Source of the DNA: Lujinxingia vulgaris
GTDB lineage: Bacteria > Myxococcota_A > Bradymonadia > Bradymonadales > Bradymonadaceae
Length of the DNA stretch: 64,000 nt
NCBI RefSeq assembly: GCF_007997005.1
Contig: NZ_VOSL01000044.1
Coordinates: 1-64,000, forward strand
Direction of reading: 5' to 3'
In this document: piece after piece, positions 61,871-64,000 of the stretch
Layout: each line of letters starts with the position of its first letter
Numbering within the stretch: the stretch's first letter is position 1
The notes under the pieces: generated by a model
Databases searched by the model: none
What the model was told of the DNA's origin: nothing
Seen by the model: the letters and a program-made list of their open reading frames with translations, nothing else
Made by a program: the position numbers and the translations under genes

Positions 61871-62926
61871 CAGGGCACGTTCGTAGGTTTTGTTGGCGTC
61901 TAGCTCATACTGGGCGGCTAAGCCCTCAGTTTTTGTTGGCTCATTGTAGACAAGTCCGCGCAGCGTAAACTCATCGTTGAAGATGTCGGCAACCTCAGTG
62001 GGACGCATGGCGCGCATCGCCCGTGCGAGATGACCCAGCTGGCGAGACGCCGTCGCGAACTCTGCCACGGCGAGGGCGTCATCTGTGGCATTTAAAACTG
62101 CAGAGACCGCGATAGTGAGGGAGACTCGGCAGAGAAGCTCAGCCTGCTCTGCGGTTTCGCGGTGGTTTGGGTCCGCCTCAAGGTTGTCGAGGGCTGCGTG
62201 GCAGCGATCGCGGGCAGAGCGCGCATCGAAATAAGTGATGTGGCGCAGGACGTCATTATTAACGTCAGCCCACAAGGACTCCTCGTAGGCGTTTCCCTCC
62301 AAAGCAGTCAAAAATTCTGACGACTCTGCGTCGGCAGGTGGGGCGTCGCTACGGGCCTCACGATAGAGCGCCTGCACGGCGTCACGATACTCCTCGCAGT
62401 TGGCGTCACCCGGACAGGCGGCCGTGAGCATACGGTAGAAGATTGAAGCGTCGGCTTTCTGATGGGCGTTGGCCATTGCGTCATCGAAGGGCGCGTAGGT
62501 TCCGAGAATTGCGCAGGCGTCCTGATGGTCCTGAGCGCAATAGCTGCGCAGCGACTCCCAGTCTTCAGCGAGAGCGCCGGCGTAGATACAGGCCTGAGGG
62601 TCTCCTTGCTCACAGCGCGTATTGAGAAGCGTCTGCCGAGCTTGCGTGCTCAACGCGTCGGGGGAGAGCACCCAGGCGGTCAGGATATCCTCTTCTACTT
62701 CTTCTACGCGCTCGTCAGATGGAATCGCCTGGGGTTCCACGCGGTCGTCAGACGGAATCGCCTGGGACGACGTGTTCGCCGTGGACGGAGTATCTGGAGC
62801 CGGAGTGGGATGGGAGCATGCACCCAGTGTTGTCAGTAGGAGTGTCGCAAAAGCGATACGATTGGCTGTGCGAATGGAGGGCAGGGTGAGGCGGTTTTCC
62901 AAAATCATCATGGCATCTCGAGACAT
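61811..62926 (-). CDS. cysteine-containing lipoprotein, Sel1-like features
   Basis: 371 residues from the ATG at 62926; GTG 62938 and ATG 62911/62908 are other possible starts and all keep the lipobox. The signal peptide has a 'TTLGAC' lipobox. The region about 80-140 reads 'RCEQGDPQACIYAGALAED' and 'SYCAQDHQDACAILGTYAP', the Cys spacing of Sel1-like (HcpA-type) repeats, in which disulfide bonds stabilise the helices. The rest is helical. The last block 'KACGCGHWALIEDFVR' is nearly identical in the paralogue upstream (KACRCGHWALIEDFVR). It is one of two tandem copies; function unknown. Confidence 0.78.
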   Translation of the reverse strand: MSRDAMMILENRLTLPSIRTANRIAFATLLLTTLGACSHPTPAPDTPSTANTSSQAIPSDDRVEPQAIPSDERVEEVEEDILTAWVLSPDALSTQARQTLLNTRCEQGDPQACIYAGALAEDWESLRSYCAQDHQDACAILGTYAPFDDAMANAHQKADASIFYRMLTAACPGDANCEEYRDAVQALYREARSDAPPADAESSEFLTALEGNAYEESLWADVNNDVLRHITYFDARSARDRCHAALDNLEADPNHRETAEQAELLCRVSLTIAVSAVLNATDDALAVAEFATASRQLGHLARAMRAMRPTEVADIFNDEFTLRGLVYNEPTKTEGLAAQYELDANKTYERALEVMKACGCGHWALIEDFVR

Positions 62927-63042
62927 GGGAGCGGGCACATCCGAAGCGCGGATGAGGTCGTGTGGCAGGGATCCTTATCTTATGGCGAGCGGTGCCTCCG
63001 TGACCACCCCGGAGGCTCGCGCTCTCCCAGAGTACCCCGACG

Positions 63043-63064
63043 CCATCTCGGGTGGGTGTTTTTT
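63043..63064 (+). terminator. hairpin downstream of the second lipoprotein
   Basis: CCATC-TCG-GGTGG followed by GTGTTTTTT, again oriented for the plus strand. It is a relative of the tandem-repeat hairpins. Confidence 0.35.
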
Positions 63065-63206
63065 GATAAGGCATCGCCTCGACCCCACCTCGGGTGGGGG
63101 GGCACGTTCAGGCGACAAGTCGTCGGGCCACATGTTCGGATCGTGTTCAGCGAACAAAATCCTCGATCAACGCCCAGTGCCCGCACCTACACGCCTTCAT
63201 GACCTC
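63065..63206. repeat. dispersed 142-144 bp repeat, copy B
   Basis: Partner of 61727-61870, with the same position relative to the stop codon of the paralogous gene. Confidence 0.9.
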
Positions 63207-64000
63207 TGCTGCGCGTGCGTAGGCCTCGTCGGAGTTTTCATAGTACTGCGCGACCCGCTCATCGGCGTCGGCCGCTTCACCGGAGGCGCGGGCGGCGTTG
63301 GCGGGCAGCATCGCGTCGATGGCCCTGGCGAGGCGTCCGTAGATGCGAGAGGTCTCGGCCAGGGCAGCCACCGTAAACGCATCGTCCTCAACCATGACGG
63401 AGGTGGCGTTCATGGCGTCGAGCGCGTAGCCGCAGAGGTTTCCGGCCATCGCAGCAGCGTCCTGATTGCCGGGCTCGACTTCGAGCCGGTCGAGCGCCGC
63501 CTGGCAGCGGCCGAGGAGGGCGCGATGTCCAAAAAAGTTCATCTGACGGCGAATCAACGGGTCGTCGGTGTGAACCGTGGCGTCGTAGAGCGCTTGCCGA
63601 ACGTCAGTGTCCAACTCCCCCGGCGCATCGGCGGGTCTGGCCAGCGTCAACGTGCGATAAAGGATATGCGCCGCGGCGGCCTCATGGGCGTCGGCCATCG
63701 TCGCGTCGTAGGGGGCGTAGGTGCCCAGGATGGCGCACGCATCGTGGGCGCCCATCGCGCAGTAGCTGCGCAGCGACTCCCAGTGTTCAGCGAGCGCACC
63801 GGCGTAGATGCAGGATGTGACCTCGCCATCCTGACAGCGCGCCTCAAGCAGGCCCTGGCGCGTCGGGTCGCTCAGCACATCCGGTGAGAGCACCCACGGT
63901 GAGAGCAGGGCGTCTTCCACGCGCTCCTCGGCGGACTCTGACTCGGCCGCGGCGTCTCCGGCAGGAGGGGGCGCCGGGTGGGCGCATGCGCCGAGCATGG
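63147..64000 (-). CDS. paralogous cysteine-containing lipoprotein, 5' partial
   Basis: The visible 283 residues begin at 'MLGAC', i.e. at the lipobox, so the signal peptide and start codon lie beyond the window edge. It carries the same Sel1-like pattern ('RCQDGEVTSCIYAGALAEHW', 'SYCAMGAHDACAILGTYAP') and the same end 'CGHWALIEDFVR'. The two copies have diverged clearly over the central helical part, where this copy lacks about 40 residues. It lies upstream of the first copy on the same strand, separated by 220 nt. Tandem duplication is evident. Confidence 0.82.
   Translation of the reverse strand, partial: MLGACAHPAPPPAGDAAAESESAEERVEDALLSPWVLSPDVLSDPTRQGLLEARCQDGEVTSCIYAGALAEHWESLRSYCAMGAHDACAILGTYAPYDATMADAHEAAAAHILYRTLTLARPADAPGELDTDVRQALYDATVHTDDPLIRRQMNFFGHRALLGRCQAALDRLEVEPGNQDAAAMAGNLCGYALDAMNATSVMVEDDAFTVAALAETSRIYGRLARAIDAMLPANAARASGEAADADERVAQYYENSDEAYARAAEVMKACRCGHWALIEDFVR

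Overview
The window is GC-rich, densely coded DNA from a bacterial chromosome. The likely source is a predatory or saprophytic deltaproteobacterium-like lineage (Myxococcota or Bradymonadota). This rests on many large lipoproteins with Asp-rich linkers and thrombospondin type 3 repeats, an imuA-imuB-dnaE2 mutasome cassette, multidomain zinc-ribbon proteins and a TonB/ExbB/ExbD set. The lineage is inferred from gene content only; no rRNA is present. No phage, IS element or CRISPR array was seen.

Layout. 0-5 kb: a DUF4129-like fragment, a DUF4350 protein, a MoxR ATPase and a DUF58/vWA protein in one operon. 4.8-8.8 kb: pgsA and a lytic transglycosylase on the minus strand, then a GT39-type membrane glycosyltransferase. 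9-14.7 kb: citrate synthase, an acyl-CoA carboxylase beta subunit, and a glgA-galT pair. 14.8-19 kb: a large lipoprotein, two small coiled-coil proteins (one with an AT-hook-like patch and a winged-helix-like tail) and a DUF72-like protein. 19-27 kb: a 1213-residue zinc-ribbon/transmembrane protein with a Fam20/HipA-like kinase-fold C-terminus, a vWA/GATase-like membrane protein, a Tat-exported DUF4159 protein and a BI-1 family protein. 27-31 kb: two identical tRNA-Ala(GGC) genes and an exbB-exbD-tonB operon. 31-35.6 kb: an unknown protein, two transferases, a Crp-type regulator coupled to folC, and a free-standing sigma-70 region 1.1 domain. 35.7-43.5 kb: a Big-domain lipoprotein, a PAS/GAF/GGDEF/EAL protein, and a TetR-desaturase-membrane protein unit with matching operators. 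43.7-53 kb: an amidohydrolase/TSP3 fusion lipoprotein and dnaE2-imuB-imuA behind an SOS-like dyad. 53-57.8 kb: surface polysaccharide glycosyltransferases with galE. 57.9-61 kb: two M16 peptidase-family proteins. 61-64 kb: a 256-bp tandem repeat followed by two paralogous cysteine-containing lipoproteins, the second cut by the window end.

Themes. Envelope work dominates: lipoproteins, TonB energisation, GT enzymes, PgsA, lytic transglycosylase, desaturase. Two separated sets of MoxR-associated families (DUF4350/MoxR/DUF58 and vWA-GATase/DUF4159) may serve one chaperone or maturation function. Best leads are the kinase-fold membrane protein, the solo sigma 1.1 protein, the TetR operators that overlay both target promoters at the same offset, the SOS-like operator, and the tandem repeat with its hairpin series. 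All functional statements come from reading motifs by eye; no database search was run.
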